DNA of 64,000 bases from Nocardioides sambongensis (GTDB lineage Bacteria; Actinomycetota; Actinomycetes; Propionibacteriales; Nocardioidaceae): NCBI RefSeq assembly GCF_006494815.1, contig NZ_CP041091.1, positions 1,887,001 to 1,951,000 of the forward strand, given 5' to 3'. Made by a program: the position numbers and the translations under genes. Below, piece after piece: positions 51,917-60,072 of this stretch; within the stretch, counting starts at the first letter, position 1, and each line of letters opens with the position of its first letter. The notes under the pieces were generated by a model. It was not told where the DNA came from and searched no databases. It saw nothing but the letters and a program-made list of their open reading frames with translations.

Positions 51917-53065
51917 GTGCAGCACGACTCGTCAGCAGGGCCCGGCGCGGGCGCGGTGTACCTCGACAGCGCCTCCTCGCTCCCGCTCCACCCGGCGGCC
52001 CGCGAGACGCTGCTCGCTGCCCTGGAGCGCGGGTACGCCGACCCACGGCGACTGCACCGGCCCGGACGCGACGCCAGGCTGCTGATCGACAACGCCCGCT
52101 CGGCGGTGGCCGAGGCGCTGGGCGCGCACCCGGACGAGGTCGGCTTCACCGGCTCCGGCACCGAAGCGGTGCACCTGGGCCTGTCCGGCCTCGTGCACGC
52201 CCGCCGGGGAGCCGGCGGCGGCCCGTCCGGCGTCGTGCACTCCCCCGTCGAGCACTCCTCGGTGCTGCACGCCGTGGACTGGCTGCCCGGCGGTGCCCAC
52301 CACCGCCTCGACGTGGATCGCACCGGCCGGGTGGACCCCGCCGCGGTGGACGCGGCGGCCCGCCGGCCGGGCGTGACGGCGGTCGCCGTGCAGGCGGCGA
52401 ACCAGGAGATCGGCACCCGCCAGCCGGTCGACGAGCTCGACCTGCCCGACGAGGTCCCGCTCTTCGTCGACGCCGCGGCTGCAGTCGGTCACGGTCCGCT
52501 GCCCGGACGCTGGTCCGCGCTGACGGCCTCGGCGCACAAGTGGGGAGGACCGGCCGGCGTGGGCGTGCTCGCGGTGCGGCGCGGCACCCGTTGGCGCCGC
52601 CCCTTCCCCGGGGAGGACACCGTGGAGGGCGACGGCTTCGCCAACGTGCCCGGCGCACTCGCCGCCGCGGCCGCGCTCCAGGCGGTGCGGGCCGAGGAGG
52701 CAGCGGTCTGCGCCCGCCAGCACGCGCTGGTGGACCGGCTGCGGGACCGGGTCGCCGCCCTTCCCGACGTCGAGGTGGTGGGTCATCCGAGCGACCGGCT
52801 CCCGCACCTGGTGACGTTCTCCTGCCTCTACGTGCCCGGCGACGAGCTGGTCGCCGCCCTGGACCGGCAGGGGTTCGCCGTGGCCAGCGGCTCCGCGTGC
52901 ACCGCGTCCACCCTGGAGCCCAGCCACGTGCTGGCCGCGATCGGCGCGCTCACCCACGGCAACGTGCGGGTCTCCCTCACCGCGTCGACCAGCGAGGCCG
53001 AGGTGGACGCGTTCTGCGCCGCGGTCGCCGACGCCCTCGGACGGCTCCGGGAGGGGCTGCTGTGA
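51917..53065 (+). CDS. Cysteine desulfurase family aminotransferase (NifS/IscS-like)
   Basis: The 382-residue PLP enzyme has GAVYLDSASSLPLHP at the start, the PLP-Lys in LTASAHKWGGPAG and the catalytic Cys in ASGSACTASTLEPSHVL. It takes sulfur from cysteine and holds it as a persulfide for transfer. Its stop overlaps the TusA-family gene (GTGA), so that protein is the likely acceptor. No scaffold or other Fe-S assembly gene is adjacent, though an IscA-type gene lies about 1.7 kb downstream. A leaderless promoter supports GTG 51917. Confidence 0.9.
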   Translation: MQHDSSAGPGAGAVYLDSASSLPLHPAARETLLAALERGYADPRRLHRPGRDARLLIDNARSAVAEALGAHPDEVGFTGSGTEAVHLGLSGLVHARRGAGGGPSGVVHSPVEHSSVLHAVDWLPGGAHHRLDVDRTGRVDPAAVDAAARRPGVTAVAVQAANQEIGTRQPVDELDLPDEVPLFVDAAAAVGHGPLPGRWSALTASAHKWGGPAGVGVLAVRRGTRWRRPFPGEDTVEGDGFANVPGALAAAAALQAVRAEEAAVCARQHALVDRLRDRVAALPDVEVVGHPSDRLPHLVTFSCLYVPGDELVAALDRQGFAVASGSACTASTLEPSHVLAAIGALTHGNVRVSLTASTSEAEVDAFCAAVADALGRLREGLL

Positions 53066-53325
53066 GCGGGCTGCCGGAGCCGAGCGCCCGGGCGCCGATC
53101 GACCTGGAGCTGGACTGCACCGATCTGCCGTGCCCCCGGCCGATCATCGAGCTCGCCCGAGCGCTGCCCCGGGTCGAGGTGGGCGGTGTGCTCGCCGTGC
53201 TCGCCCGCGACCCGGCGGCGCGGCACGACGTGCCGGCCTGGTGCCGGATGCGGGAGCAGGAGTACCTGGGCGAGGAGACGGCCGCGGACGGCACGCCGCG
53301 CTACGTCGTACGACGCCGCGGCTGA
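53062..53325 (+). CDS. TusA family sulfurtransferase
   Basis: The 87-residue protein has the TusA signature DCTDLPCPRPIIELARAL, with the sulfur-carrying Cys in CPxP, and a following strand-helix pattern. TusA proteins relay persulfide sulfur for thiolation of tRNA, molybdenum cofactor or oxidation pathways. It is fused in translation to the cysteine desulfurase gene, which fits a donor-acceptor pair. The end point of the relay is not in the window. Confidence 0.88.
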   Translation: MSGLPEPSARAPIDLELDCTDLPCPRPIIELARALPRVEVGGVLAVLARDPAARHDVPAWCRMREQEYLGEETAADGTPRYVVRRRG

Positions 53326-53350
53326 GGCCGCGCCGGTGACCGGACGCGGG

Positions 53351-54355
53351 TCAGCCGAGCAGGTGCGGGGTGATCTCGTCGCCGGCCTCGGCGCCGTAGG
53401 AGTCACGCACCCGGGCCACGAACGCCTCCGGGGTGAAGGAGTACTCCTGGGTGCCGACGGTCTCGACCACGTAGGCGGCGAGCACGCAGCCCACCTGGGC
53501 CGCACGCTCCAGGCCGGTCCCCCAGCTCAGCGCCCCGAGGAAGCCGGCGCGGAACGCGTCGCCCACCCCGGTCGGCTCCACCGCCGGCACGTCCTTGGCG
53601 GCAGCGACCTCGATCCGGAGTCCGTCCCGGTCCTGCACGCGCACCCCGTCCTTGCCGAGCGTGGTCACCTGGAATCCGACCCGGTCGAGCACCTCCGCCG
53701 CGCTCCACCCGGTCTTCTTCTCGATCACGTGGGACTCGTACTCGTTGGAGAACAGGATCGCCGCGCCGTCGATCAGGTCGCGGATCAGCTCGCCGTCACC
53801 GAAGGCGAGCTGCTGGGAGCAGTCGGCGATGAACCGGTAGCCGCGCTGCCGGCACTCCGCCGTGTGCCGCTGCATGGCGTCGGGGTCGTCCGCACCGATC
53901 AGCACGTACGCCGGGTCCCCCACCCGGGCCGCGATCGGAGCGAGCTCGATCAGCCGCGCCTCGCTCATCGCGCCGGGGTAGAACGAGGCGAACTGGGCCA
54001 TCGTGGAGTCGGTGGTGCAGACGAACCGCGCGGTGTGCTTCGCGTCGGAGATGTGGACCGACTCGCAGTCGACGCCGTGCCGCTCCAGCCAGGAGCGGTA
54101 GTCGGCGAAGTCCTCGCCCGCTGCGCCCACCAGCACCGGCCGCAGGCCGAGGCGCCCCAGGCCGAAGCACATGTTGGCGGCCACCCCGCCGCGGCGGATC
54201 TCCAGGTCGTCGACGAGGAACGAGACCGAGAGCTTGTCCAGCTGGTCCACGACCAGCGAGTCCGAGAACCTCCCGGCGAACGTCATCAGGTGGTCGGTGG
54301 CGATGGACCCGGCGATCAGCAGGGCTCCCGGGCGGCCGGTGTCGGAGTGAGTCAC
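53351..54355 (-). CDS. PfkB family carbohydrate/nucleoside kinase (AdoK-like)
   Basis: The 334-residue protein has the PfkB start GALLIAGSIATDHLMTF, the GG-box RRGGVAANMCFGLGRLG and the C-terminal anion-hole motif EPTGVGDAFRAGF with catalytic Asp. Sequence style and position beside ctaC and an ErpA-type gene equal M. tuberculosis Rv2202c, an adenosine kinase, so adenosine is the best guess for substrate; a sugar is possible. It is divergent from the small gene at 54419. Confidence 0.85.
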   Translation of the reverse strand: MTHSDTGRPGALLIAGSIATDHLMTFAGRFSDSLVVDQLDKLSVSFLVDDLEIRRGGVAANMCFGLGRLGLRPVLVGAAGEDFADYRSWLERHGVDCESVHISDAKHTARFVCTTDSTMAQFASFYPGAMSEARLIELAPIAARVGDPAYVLIGADDPDAMQRHTAECRQRGYRFIADCSQQLAFGDGELIRDLIDGAAILFSNEYESHVIEKKTGWSAAEVLDRVGFQVTTLGKDGVRVQDRDGLRIEVAAAKDVPAVEPTGVGDAFRAGFLGALSWGTGLERAAQVGCVLAAYVVETVGTQEYSFTPEAFVARVRDSYGAEAGDEITPHLLG

Positions 54356-54363
54356 GACATCGG

Positions 54364-54369
54364 AGACTA
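54364..54369 (-). promoter_or_regulatory. Candidate near-leaderless -10 element (TAGTCT)
   Basis: TAGTCT on the minus strand ends 8 nt before GTG 54355 of the PfkB-family kinase gene. Confidence 0.35.
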
Positions 54370-54406
54370 CCGACCGGTACCTCTGGGTCTACCTGGCGGT
54401 AACGCC

Positions 54407-54412
54407 TAGCGT
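54407..54412 (+). promoter_or_regulatory. Candidate leaderless -10 element (TAGCGT)
   Basis: TAGCGT ends 6 nt before ATG 54419 of the small interrupted gene. Confidence 0.5.
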
Positions 54413-54418
54413 CGTGGC

Positions 54419-54630
54419 ATGACCCAGTACGAGGAGATGGCGCCCCACGCCCAGCTCCGCGCCGACTGCGAGGCGGTCAACCGACGTCTCGCCGTGGCCG
54501 AGGCTCGCGCCGTCCGCCCCGCCCCAGCATCCACTTCGACGAGTACCCGCGCGAGGTCCCCAAGCGCGACATCGAGATCTCCGAGGCTGCGCAGCGCCTG
54601 GCCAACGCCCTGCACCTGCACCTCGACTGA
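54419..54630 (+). CDS. Small conserved protein of unknown function, frame interrupted near 54517-54525
   Basis: From ATG 54419 the reading MTQYEEMAPHAQLRADCEAV, then NRRLAVAEARAVRP, is clearly coding. The second half, IHFDEYPREVPKRDIEISEA and AQRLANALHLHLD, is in another frame and ends at TGA 54628-54630. One extra C in CCCC 54517-54520 (or 54522-54525) joins them into a ~70-residue helical protein. No function is known. A leaderless promoter precedes it and a strong hairpin follows, so it forms its own transcript. Confidence 0.7.
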
Positions 54631-54715
54631 CCCCCGCGCCGAGCGGCCCGACCCTCCCTCCCTCCCCGGGTCGGCCTCCCGCCGATCCACCGGGCCGCAC
54701 GGAGGTGGGAAACAG

Positions 54716-54749
54716 AACGAGCGGCCGTCCTCTCGGACGGCCGCTCGTT
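54716..54749. terminator. Bidirectional hairpin terminator
   Basis: AACGAGCGGCCGTCC (54716-54730) pairs perfectly with 54735-54749 around the loop TCTC. Three Ts end the plus-strand side. It lies between the small plus-strand gene and the convergent ErpA-type gene, which ends at 54789. Confidence 0.85.
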
Positions 54750-54788
54750 TGCTGCGCTGACCCTGTCGCGCGGATCGCGCCCGGGGAC

Positions 54789-55208
54789 TCAGTGGAAGGA
54801 GTCGCCGCAGGCGCAGGAGCCGGTCGCGTTGGGGTTGTCGATCGTGAAGCCCTGCTTCTCGATGGTGTCGACGAAGTCGATCATCGCGCCGTTGAGGTAC
54901 GGCACGCTCATCCGGTCGACGACCACCGCGACACCGTCGAAGTCGGTGACGACGTCACCGTCGAGGGTGCGCTCGTCGAAGAACAGCTGGTAGCGAAGAC
55001 CGGAGCAGCCGCCGGGCTGCACCGAGATCCGCAGCTGGAGGTCGTCGCGACCCTCCTGCTCCAGCAGGCTCTTCACCTTGGTGGCTGCCACCGAGCTGAG
55101 GTTGATCTGATCCTCACGGCGGTCCACCTCGACCGGGGCGGCGACCGTGGTGGTCGCGCCGGGGGCCTCGTGGCTGTGGCCGCTGCCGCAGCCGCACTGG
55201 TCGCTCAT
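54789..55208 (-). CDS. erpA: HesB/IscA/ErpA-type iron-sulfur cluster protein
   Basis: The C-terminal ~105 residues form an A-type carrier domain with the three Cys of the family: GGCSGLRYQLFFDE and CACG near the end. It would bind a cluster and deliver it to target enzymes such as quinolinate synthase. An extra N-terminal stretch of ~30 residues starts MSDQCGCGSGHSHEAPG, rich in Cys and His and absent from standard ErpA; it may be a metal-binding tail. ATG 55208 has GGGAGTGAG before it. Position matches Rv2204c. Confidence 0.9.
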   Translation of the reverse strand: MSDQCGCGSGHSHEAPGATTTVAAPVEVDRREDQINLSSVAATKVKSLLEQEGRDDLQLRISVQPGGCSGLRYQLFFDERTLDGDVVTDFDGVAVVVDRMSVPYLNGAMIDFVDTIEKQGFTIDNPNATGSCACGDSFH

Positions 55209-55341
55209 GCTCACTCCCGGTTGTTCGACGTCTCGTGCCAGGCCAGAACGCGGCCTGTCGAGTAGTTGCAATGGTCGCACACGAGCGGTTATTCCCGCAG
55301 CCGGCACGGAACGCCGCGCGGCCTCCCCGCAGCGCCGCGAC

Positions 55342-56463
55342 TCACCACACCAGGACCGGCTTGATCACCCTCCCCGCGCTCGCGTCGGCCACCGCGTCGG
55401 CGATCCGCGCGAACGGATACGTGGTCACCAGGTGGTCGACGTCGAACCGGCCGGAGGCGCGCAGCTCGATCAGCTCGGGGATCGTGGTCAGCGGGTCCGC
55501 CTCGCCCTCGATCGAGGATCGGATCACCTTGCCGCTCTGCAGCAGGTCGATGGCGTCGATCGTGTACTCCGGGGCTCCCAGGCCGAGCACCACCAGCATC
55601 CCCTGGGCCCGCAGGGCGTGCTGCGCCTGCAGCACCACGGTCGGGATCGCCGTGGTGTCGATGCAGTACGTCGCGCCGCCACCGGTGGCCGCCTTCACCT
55701 GCTCTTCGATCGGCGCCACCCCGTCGGTCCCGGCGCCGGTCGGGTCGAGCGCGAGGGCGCCGTACCGCTCCGCGGCGGAGCGGCGGTCCGCCGACGGGTC
55801 GACCGCGACGATCGTCTCCACACCGGCACCGGCGGCAGCGGCGACGGCGGCCAGGCCGACGGCCCCGGTGCCGAAGACCGCGAGGCTCTCCCCCGGCTGC
55901 GGGTCCAGGACGTTGAGCACCGTGCCGGCGCCGGTCTGGAAGCCGCAGGCGAACGGAGCGAGCCTGGTCAGGTCCAGCGCCTTGTCCACCACCACGCAGT
56001 TGTCGGCGTAGACCAGGGCGTGACGCGCCAGGCTGGACTGGCCGAAGAAGTTGCCGAAGACGGTCTGGCTCTGCCCGTCCTCTCCCGCGCGCTTCATCGT
56101 GGTCGACCCGTCGGCGCGCATCCCCATGTAGTTCAGCAGGAGCGACTGCTCGCAGTAGCCGACGTCGCCGCGGCGACACGCCTCGCAGTCGCGGCAGGAA
56201 CGGAACGAGAGCACCACGTGGTCGCCGGCCTCGATGCCGCTCACCTCGGCTCCCACGGCCTCGACCACTCCGGTGCCCTCGTGGCCCATCACGGTCGGGA
56301 ACATCTCCGGCGGCAGCATGGTCGGCACGGTCAGGTCGGTGTGGCACAGGCCGGTGGCCACGATGCGCACCAGCACCTCGTCGGCGCGCGGCTCCTCCAG
56401 GTCCACCTCGGTGAGGTCGAACCCGCCTCCGGGCTCGGCGATCAGGGCGACGGTCGTCTTCAT
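55342..56463 (-). CDS. Zinc-dependent NAD(P) alcohol dehydrogenase (MDR family)
   Basis: The 373-residue MDR enzyme has the catalytic zinc ligands (Cys in TGLCHTDLT, GHEGTGVVE with His-Glu), the four-Cys structural zinc lobe (CRDCEACRRGDVGYC) and the Rossmann motif GTGAVGLAAV. Sequence style recalls aryl- or benzyl-alcohol and AdhX-type dehydrogenases that use NAD. An AGGAGG-type site precedes the ATG. It is 23 nt downstream of the DUF4334 gene, so both should be on one transcript with a KstR-like operator at its promoter. Confidence 0.9.
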   Translation of the reverse strand: MKTTVALIAEPGGGFDLTEVDLEEPRADEVLVRIVATGLCHTDLTVPTMLPPEMFPTVMGHEGTGVVEAVGAEVSGIEAGDHVVLSFRSCRDCEACRRGDVGYCEQSLLLNYMGMRADGSTTMKRAGEDGQSQTVFGNFFGQSSLARHALVYADNCVVVDKALDLTRLAPFACGFQTGAGTVLNVLDPQPGESLAVFGTGAVGLAAVAAAAGAGVETIVAVDPSADRRSAAERYGALALDPTGAGTDGVAPIEEQVKAATGGGATYCIDTTAIPTVVLQAQHALRAQGMLVVLGLGAPEYTIDAIDLLQSGKVIRSSIEGEADPLTTIPELIELRASGRFDVDHLVTTYPFARIADAVADASAGRVIKPVLVW

Positions 56464-56486
56464 GGTGTCTCCTCCCCGGGCCGCGG

Positions 56487-56957
56487 TCAGCGGTCCCGCT
56501 CCAACCAGAACCAGTAGAGATCGGCGACTCCGAAGTAGGGCTCGAGCTTGCCGTTCATCACGCCGACGAGGGTGTCCTCGTCGACCGCCTTGAAGTGGTC
56601 GAAGACCGGCATCCGGTCGTAGACCATGGTCGCGGTGACCTCGTCGCGGAAGGCGATCTCCCAGAGCGAGGCGGCGCCGCCCCCGGCCGCCTTGTGGCTC
56701 GAGAACAGAGCGCCGTCCTCGCCACGACAGATCAGCGGCTGGGCGTCCATCGGGTCGGTGAAGTCCTTGCCGTGCCAGCCGAGCCGGGTCAACATCTCGC
56801 CGGCGGGGTGACCCGCGGCGAAGTCGCCGCCCCGCCAGGGTCCGAGGATGTCGGCGACCCGGACCGGGGTCAGCCGTTCCCAGAGCGCGGCGAGGGCGGC
56901 GGGATCCACGCGCTCGGCGGAGCGGAGGTGATCGAAGTCACTGCGAATGGCGGGCAC
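56487..56957 (-). CDS. GXWXG / DUF4334 domain protein
   Basis: The 156-residue protein has the GXWXG element (DILGPWRGGDFAAGHP, about residues 36-51) and a DUF4334 domain ending VMNGKLEPYFGVADLYWFWLE. Proteins of this type are small, soluble and uncharacterised, often found near lipid or steroid genes. GTG 56957 lies 8 nt after TAGATT. Its promoter overlaps a palindrome close to the KstR operator, which points to fatty acid or sterol breakdown as the context for it and the dehydrogenase. Confidence 0.82.
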   Translation of the reverse strand: MPAIRSDFDHLRSAERVDPAALAALWERLTPVRVADILGPWRGGDFAAGHPAGEMLTRLGWHGKDFTDPMDAQPLICRGEDGALFSSHKAAGGGAASLWEIAFRDEVTATMVYDRMPVFDHFKAVDEDTLVGVMNGKLEPYFGVADLYWFWLERDR

Positions 56958-56965
56958 GATCGAGG

Positions 56966-56971
56966 AATCTA
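56966..56971 (-). promoter_or_regulatory. Candidate near-leaderless -10 element (TAGATT)
   Basis: TAGATT on the minus strand ends 8 nt before GTG 56957 and shares its first base with the KstR-like palindrome. Confidence 0.4.
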
Positions 56972-56983
56972 GAACACGTTCTC
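56970..56983. promoter_or_regulatory. KstR-like operator
   Basis: TAGAACACGTTCTC matches the palindromic KstR consensus (TAGAACnnGTTCTA) at all but the last base. KstR is the TetR-family repressor of cholesterol catabolism in actinobacteria. The site abuts the -10 hexamer of the DUF4334-alcohol dehydrogenase operon, so binding would block transcription. Confidence 0.6.
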
Positions 56984-57031
56984 GCTCCTGCCAACCGTGC
57001 CACCCCGAACGGGGCGCCGCTCCGGCCCGAC

Positions 57032-58123
57032 TCAGCCCGACGCGCTCCAGGTCCGCGCGACCCGAGCGGCGACCGTGGCGACCGATCCGGCCGGGTCGGT
57101 CACCGCCCGCTCCTCCCCGACCACGTCGACCAGCGAGTAGGCCGCGTCCATGCCGAGCGCGCGCATCTCCCGCGCCCCGACCAGGACCCGGCCGGCGATG
57201 GCCACGCAGGGCCGCAGCGCGTCGGCCGCGACCGCGGCCACGCCGTAGGGCACCTTGCCGGCCCGGCTGGAGAAGTCGAAGGCACCCTCACCGGTGACCA
57301 CCAGGTCTGCTTCGCGCGCCCGATCGGCCAGTCCGACCGCCTCCGACACGAGGTCGATGCCGGACACCCGGGTGCCGCCGAGCAGGAGGAGCGCGTAGCC
57401 GAGCCCGCCACCCGCGCCCGCTCCCGGGTCGAGCGAGCGCCGGCGGTCGGCGAGGGCGGCATACTGCTCGAGGATGCCGTCGACGCCGGCCTGCCGCTCC
57501 TCGGCGATGCCCGCCTGCTCTCCGAAGGTCTTGGTCGCACCGAAGAGCCCCGTCAGCGGGATGTCGACGTCCGTCGCAGCGATCAGCTCGACCCCACCGA
57601 GCGCGTCGCGCGCCCGCGCCAGGTCGAGCGTCGTGATCCCGTCCAGACCGAGCGCCCCGCGCTCGAGCGGGACATCGGCGGTCGCGCCCAGGGCGCCGAG
57701 CACGCCCGCTCCCCCGTCGTTGCACCCGGACCCGCCGAGGCCGACCACGACGCGACGTACGCCGGACGCGGCGGCGGCGCGCAGCACAGGCGCCAGCCCG
57801 GCGGTGGTCGCGGACTCGCCGCCGCGGCCACCGGTGAGGTGGACACCGCAGACCTGGGCGCTCTCCACGTAGGCGGTGTCGCCGACGACCAGCACGGTCG
57901 CCGGGACCGTCTCCCCGTGCGGCCCCCGGGTGACCACGGCCAACAGCTCGCCGCCGAGCGTGGCGTGCAGCACGTCGACGAAACCCGGGCCGCCGTCCGA
58001 CATCGGAGCGAGCACGATCTCGTCCCCGGGGGCCCGGCGCCGCCAGCCCTCGGCGATCGCCTCGGCGGCCTCGACCGCGGAGAGGGTGCCGGCGAACTTG
58101 TCCGGGGCCACCAGCACGCGCAT
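57032..58123 (-). CDS. glxK: Glycerate kinase (GarK/GlxK type)
   Basis: The 363-residue protein has the family start VLVAPDKFAGTLSAVEAAEAIAEG, MSDGGPGFVDVL, the GLGGSGCNDGGAGVL motif and DLVVTGEGAFDFSSRAGKVPYGVA. These define class II glycerate kinases that make 2- or 3-phosphoglycerate from glycerate. Position equals Rv2205c. CAGGAT 6 nt before the ATG suggests a leaderless start, divergent from nadA. Confidence 0.93.
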   Translation of the reverse strand: MRVLVAPDKFAGTLSAVEAAEAIAEGWRRRAPGDEIVLAPMSDGGPGFVDVLHATLGGELLAVVTRGPHGETVPATVLVVGDTAYVESAQVCGVHLTGGRGGESATTAGLAPVLRAAAASGVRRVVVGLGGSGCNDGGAGVLGALGATADVPLERGALGLDGITTLDLARARDALGGVELIAATDVDIPLTGLFGATKTFGEQAGIAEERQAGVDGILEQYAALADRRRSLDPGAGAGGGLGYALLLLGGTRVSGIDLVSEAVGLADRAREADLVVTGEGAFDFSSRAGKVPYGVAAVAADALRPCVAIAGRVLVGAREMRALGMDAAYSLVDVVGEERAVTDPAGSVATVAARVARTWSASG

Positions 58124-58129
58124 GGGCCC

Positions 58130-58135
58130 ATCCTG
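58130..58135 (-). promoter_or_regulatory. Candidate leaderless -10 element (CAGGAT)
   Basis: CAGGAT on the minus strand ends 6 nt before ATG 58123 of the glycerate kinase gene; a weaker variant of the pattern. Confidence 0.35.
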
Positions 58136-58211
58136 CACCCCGTGCGTCTGCTTCTGTCGCCGGCCGGGCCACCGACGGCGGGACCGACTCGGCCGGCGCA
58201 CCGCCGGGCCC

Positions 58212-58217
58212 TAGAAT
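58212..58217 (+). promoter_or_regulatory. Candidate leaderless -10 element of nadA (TAGAAT)
   Basis: TAGAAT ends 6 nt before ATG 58224. Confidence 0.55.
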
Positions 58218-58223
58218 CGAGCC

Positions 58224-59399
58224 ATGACGACCGTCGACCTCCCGCTGCTGCCGCTGGGCCGAGGCACCGACCCGCTCTCCGAGCGGGGCGTCGAGTGTCC
58301 CGGAGACCTGCCCGAGCCCTCGGACCCGGATCTGGTGGCGCGCGCCGAGGCGGCCAAGGCGGCGCTCGGCGAGAAGCTGTTCGTCCTCGGTCACCACTAC
58401 CAGCGTGACGAGGTGATCCGGTTCGCCGACGTCACCGGCGACTCGTTCAAGCTGGCCCGTGACGCGGCCGCGCGACCGGACGCGGAGTACATCGTCTTCT
58501 GCGGCGTCCACTTCATGGCCGAGTCGGCCGACATCCTGACCTCGCCCGACCAGCAGGTGATCCTCCCCGACCTGGCCGCCGGGTGCTCGATGGCCGACAT
58601 GGCTCGGCTCGCCCAGGTCGAGGCCGCCTGGGACGCACTCGCCGAGGCCGGCGTCCGGGACCAGGTGGTCCCGGTGACCTACATGAACTCCTCCGCGGCG
58701 ATCAAGGCCTTCTGCGGCCGCAACGGGGGCGTCGTGTGCACGTCCTCCAACGCCGAGGTGGCCCTGGAGTGGGCGTTCCAGCAGAAGGGTCCCGACACCA
58801 AGGTGCTGTTCCTGCCCGACCAGCACCTCGGTCGCAACACCGCGGTCCTCCAGCTCGGCTACGGCCTCGACGACTGTGTGGTCTGGAACCAGCACAAGCC
58901 CGGCGGCGGTCTCGATGCCGCGCAGCTCTCCGACGCCCGGATGATCCTGTGGAAGGGCCACTGCTCGGTGCACGGTCGCTTCTCCCCCGACGTCATCGAC
59001 GAGCTGCGGGCCAAGGTCCCCGACCTCAACGTGTTGGTGCACCCCGAGTGCCAGCACGAGGTGGTGCTCAAGGCCGACCAGGTGGGCTCGACCGAATACA
59101 TCATCAAGACCATCGAGGCGGCCCCTGCCGGGTCGAGCTGGGCGATCGGCACCGAGCTCAACCTGGTGCAGCGCCTGGCGAACGCGCACCCGGACAAGAA
59201 CATCATGTTCCTCGACCGGAACGTGTGCTACTGCTCGACGATGAACCGGATCGACCTCCCGCACTTCGTGTGGGCGCTGGAGAACCTGGTCGCCGGGCGC
59301 GTGGTCAACCGGATCGAGGTCGACGAGCAGACCCAGGCAGAGGCGCTGGTCGCGCTCCAGCGGATGCTGGACCTGCCCGGCAAGTCGAACCGCGACTGA
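58224..59399 (+). CDS. nadA: Quinolinate synthase
   Basis: The 391-residue enzyme condenses iminoaspartate with dihydroxyacetone phosphate to quinolinate in NAD synthesis. It has FVLGHHYQRDEVIRFAD, the 4Fe-4S Cys residues in AAGCSMADMA, CTSSNAEVAL and HPECQHEV, and CSVHGRFSP. Unlike the usual arrangement, nadB and nadC are not adjacent. An A-type Fe-S carrier gene lies 3 kb upstream. Its promoter appears leaderless. Confidence 0.96.
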   Translation: MTTVDLPLLPLGRGTDPLSERGVECPGDLPEPSDPDLVARAEAAKAALGEKLFVLGHHYQRDEVIRFADVTGDSFKLARDAAARPDAEYIVFCGVHFMAESADILTSPDQQVILPDLAAGCSMADMARLAQVEAAWDALAEAGVRDQVVPVTYMNSSAAIKAFCGRNGGVVCTSSNAEVALEWAFQQKGPDTKVLFLPDQHLGRNTAVLQLGYGLDDCVVWNQHKPGGGLDAAQLSDARMILWKGHCSVHGRFSPDVIDELRAKVPDLNVLVHPECQHEVVLKADQVGSTEYIIKTIEAAPAGSSWAIGTELNLVQRLANAHPDKNIMFLDRNVCYCSTMNRIDLPHFVWALENLVAGRVVNRIEVDEQTQAEALVALQRMLDLPGKSNRD

Positions 59400-59441
59400 C
59401 GCGCCCACTCCCCCTTCACGCTCCGTCCAGAAAGCAGCACG

Positions 59442-60023
59442 ATGTTCAAGCGGACCAAGTCCGAGACGCCCACCGAACCGCAGACCATCAAGGAAGGCGG
59501 CAAGGGTCGCCCGACTCCGACGCGCAAGGAGGCCGAGGCCGCGGCCCGCGCCCGTGCCCGCGGTCCCCGGGACCGCAAGGAGATGCGCAAGGCCGAGCGG
59601 GACCAGCGCTACGAGCGGAGCCAGAAGATCCGCTCGGCGATGAAGACCGGCGACGAGCGCTACTTCCTGCCCCGCGACAAGGGACCGGTCCGCCGCTTCA
59701 TCCGCGACTACGTCGATGTCCGCTTCTCGGTGGTCGAGCTGATGATCCCGCTGCTGATCATCTCGATGGTGCTCAGCTACACCGGCCAGGCTGCCCTGGT
59801 CCAGGCGAGCTCGCTGATCCTGATGGCGACCCTGCTCTTCGTGATCGTGGACCTGTTCGTGCTGCGGCTCCGGCTGCGCCGCGAGCTCACCCGCCGGTTC
59901 CCCGACGAGGACCTGAAGGGCACCACCTGGTACGCCCTGATGCGGGCGATGCAGATGAAGTTCATGCGGATGCCGAAGTCGCAGCGCAAGATCGGGCAGA
60001 AGCTCCCCGACACCTATCGCTGA
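59442..60023 (+). CDS. DUF3043 membrane protein
   Basis: The 193-residue protein has a highly basic N-terminal half (KEGGKGRPTPTRKEAEAAARARARG and on, quoted in part) and then two membrane helices (about 105-125 and 130-150) and a basic tail ending GQKLPDTYR. It matches DUF3043, an actinobacterial family without known function (Rv2206 in M. tuberculosis). The basic half may bind nucleic acid or anionic lipid. It follows nadA by 42 nt. Confidence 0.9.
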   Translation: MFKRTKSETPTEPQTIKEGGKGRPTPTRKEAEAAARARARGPRDRKEMRKAERDQRYERSQKIRSAMKTGDERYFLPRDKGPVRRFIRDYVDVRFSVVELMIPLLIISMVLSYTGQAALVQASSLILMATLLFVIVDLFVLRLRLRRELTRRFPDEDLKGTTWYALMRAMQMKFMRMPKSQRKIGQKLPDTYR

Positions 60024-60060
60024 CCGGGAGCGGGCGTCCCGGCGTGGCACGGATCGCCGC

Positions 60061-60066
60061 TAGGTT
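60061..60066 (+). promoter_or_regulatory. Candidate leaderless -10 element (TAGGTT)
   Basis: TAGGTT ends 6 nt before GTG 60073. Confidence 0.5.
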
Positions 60067-60072
60067 GCCGGG

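Noticed and set aside
57288..60050. 920-codon open frame antisense to nadA and the DUF3043 gene, continuing into another frame of the glycerate kinase gene
   Set aside because: It crosses three well-supported genes and has no recognisable domain.
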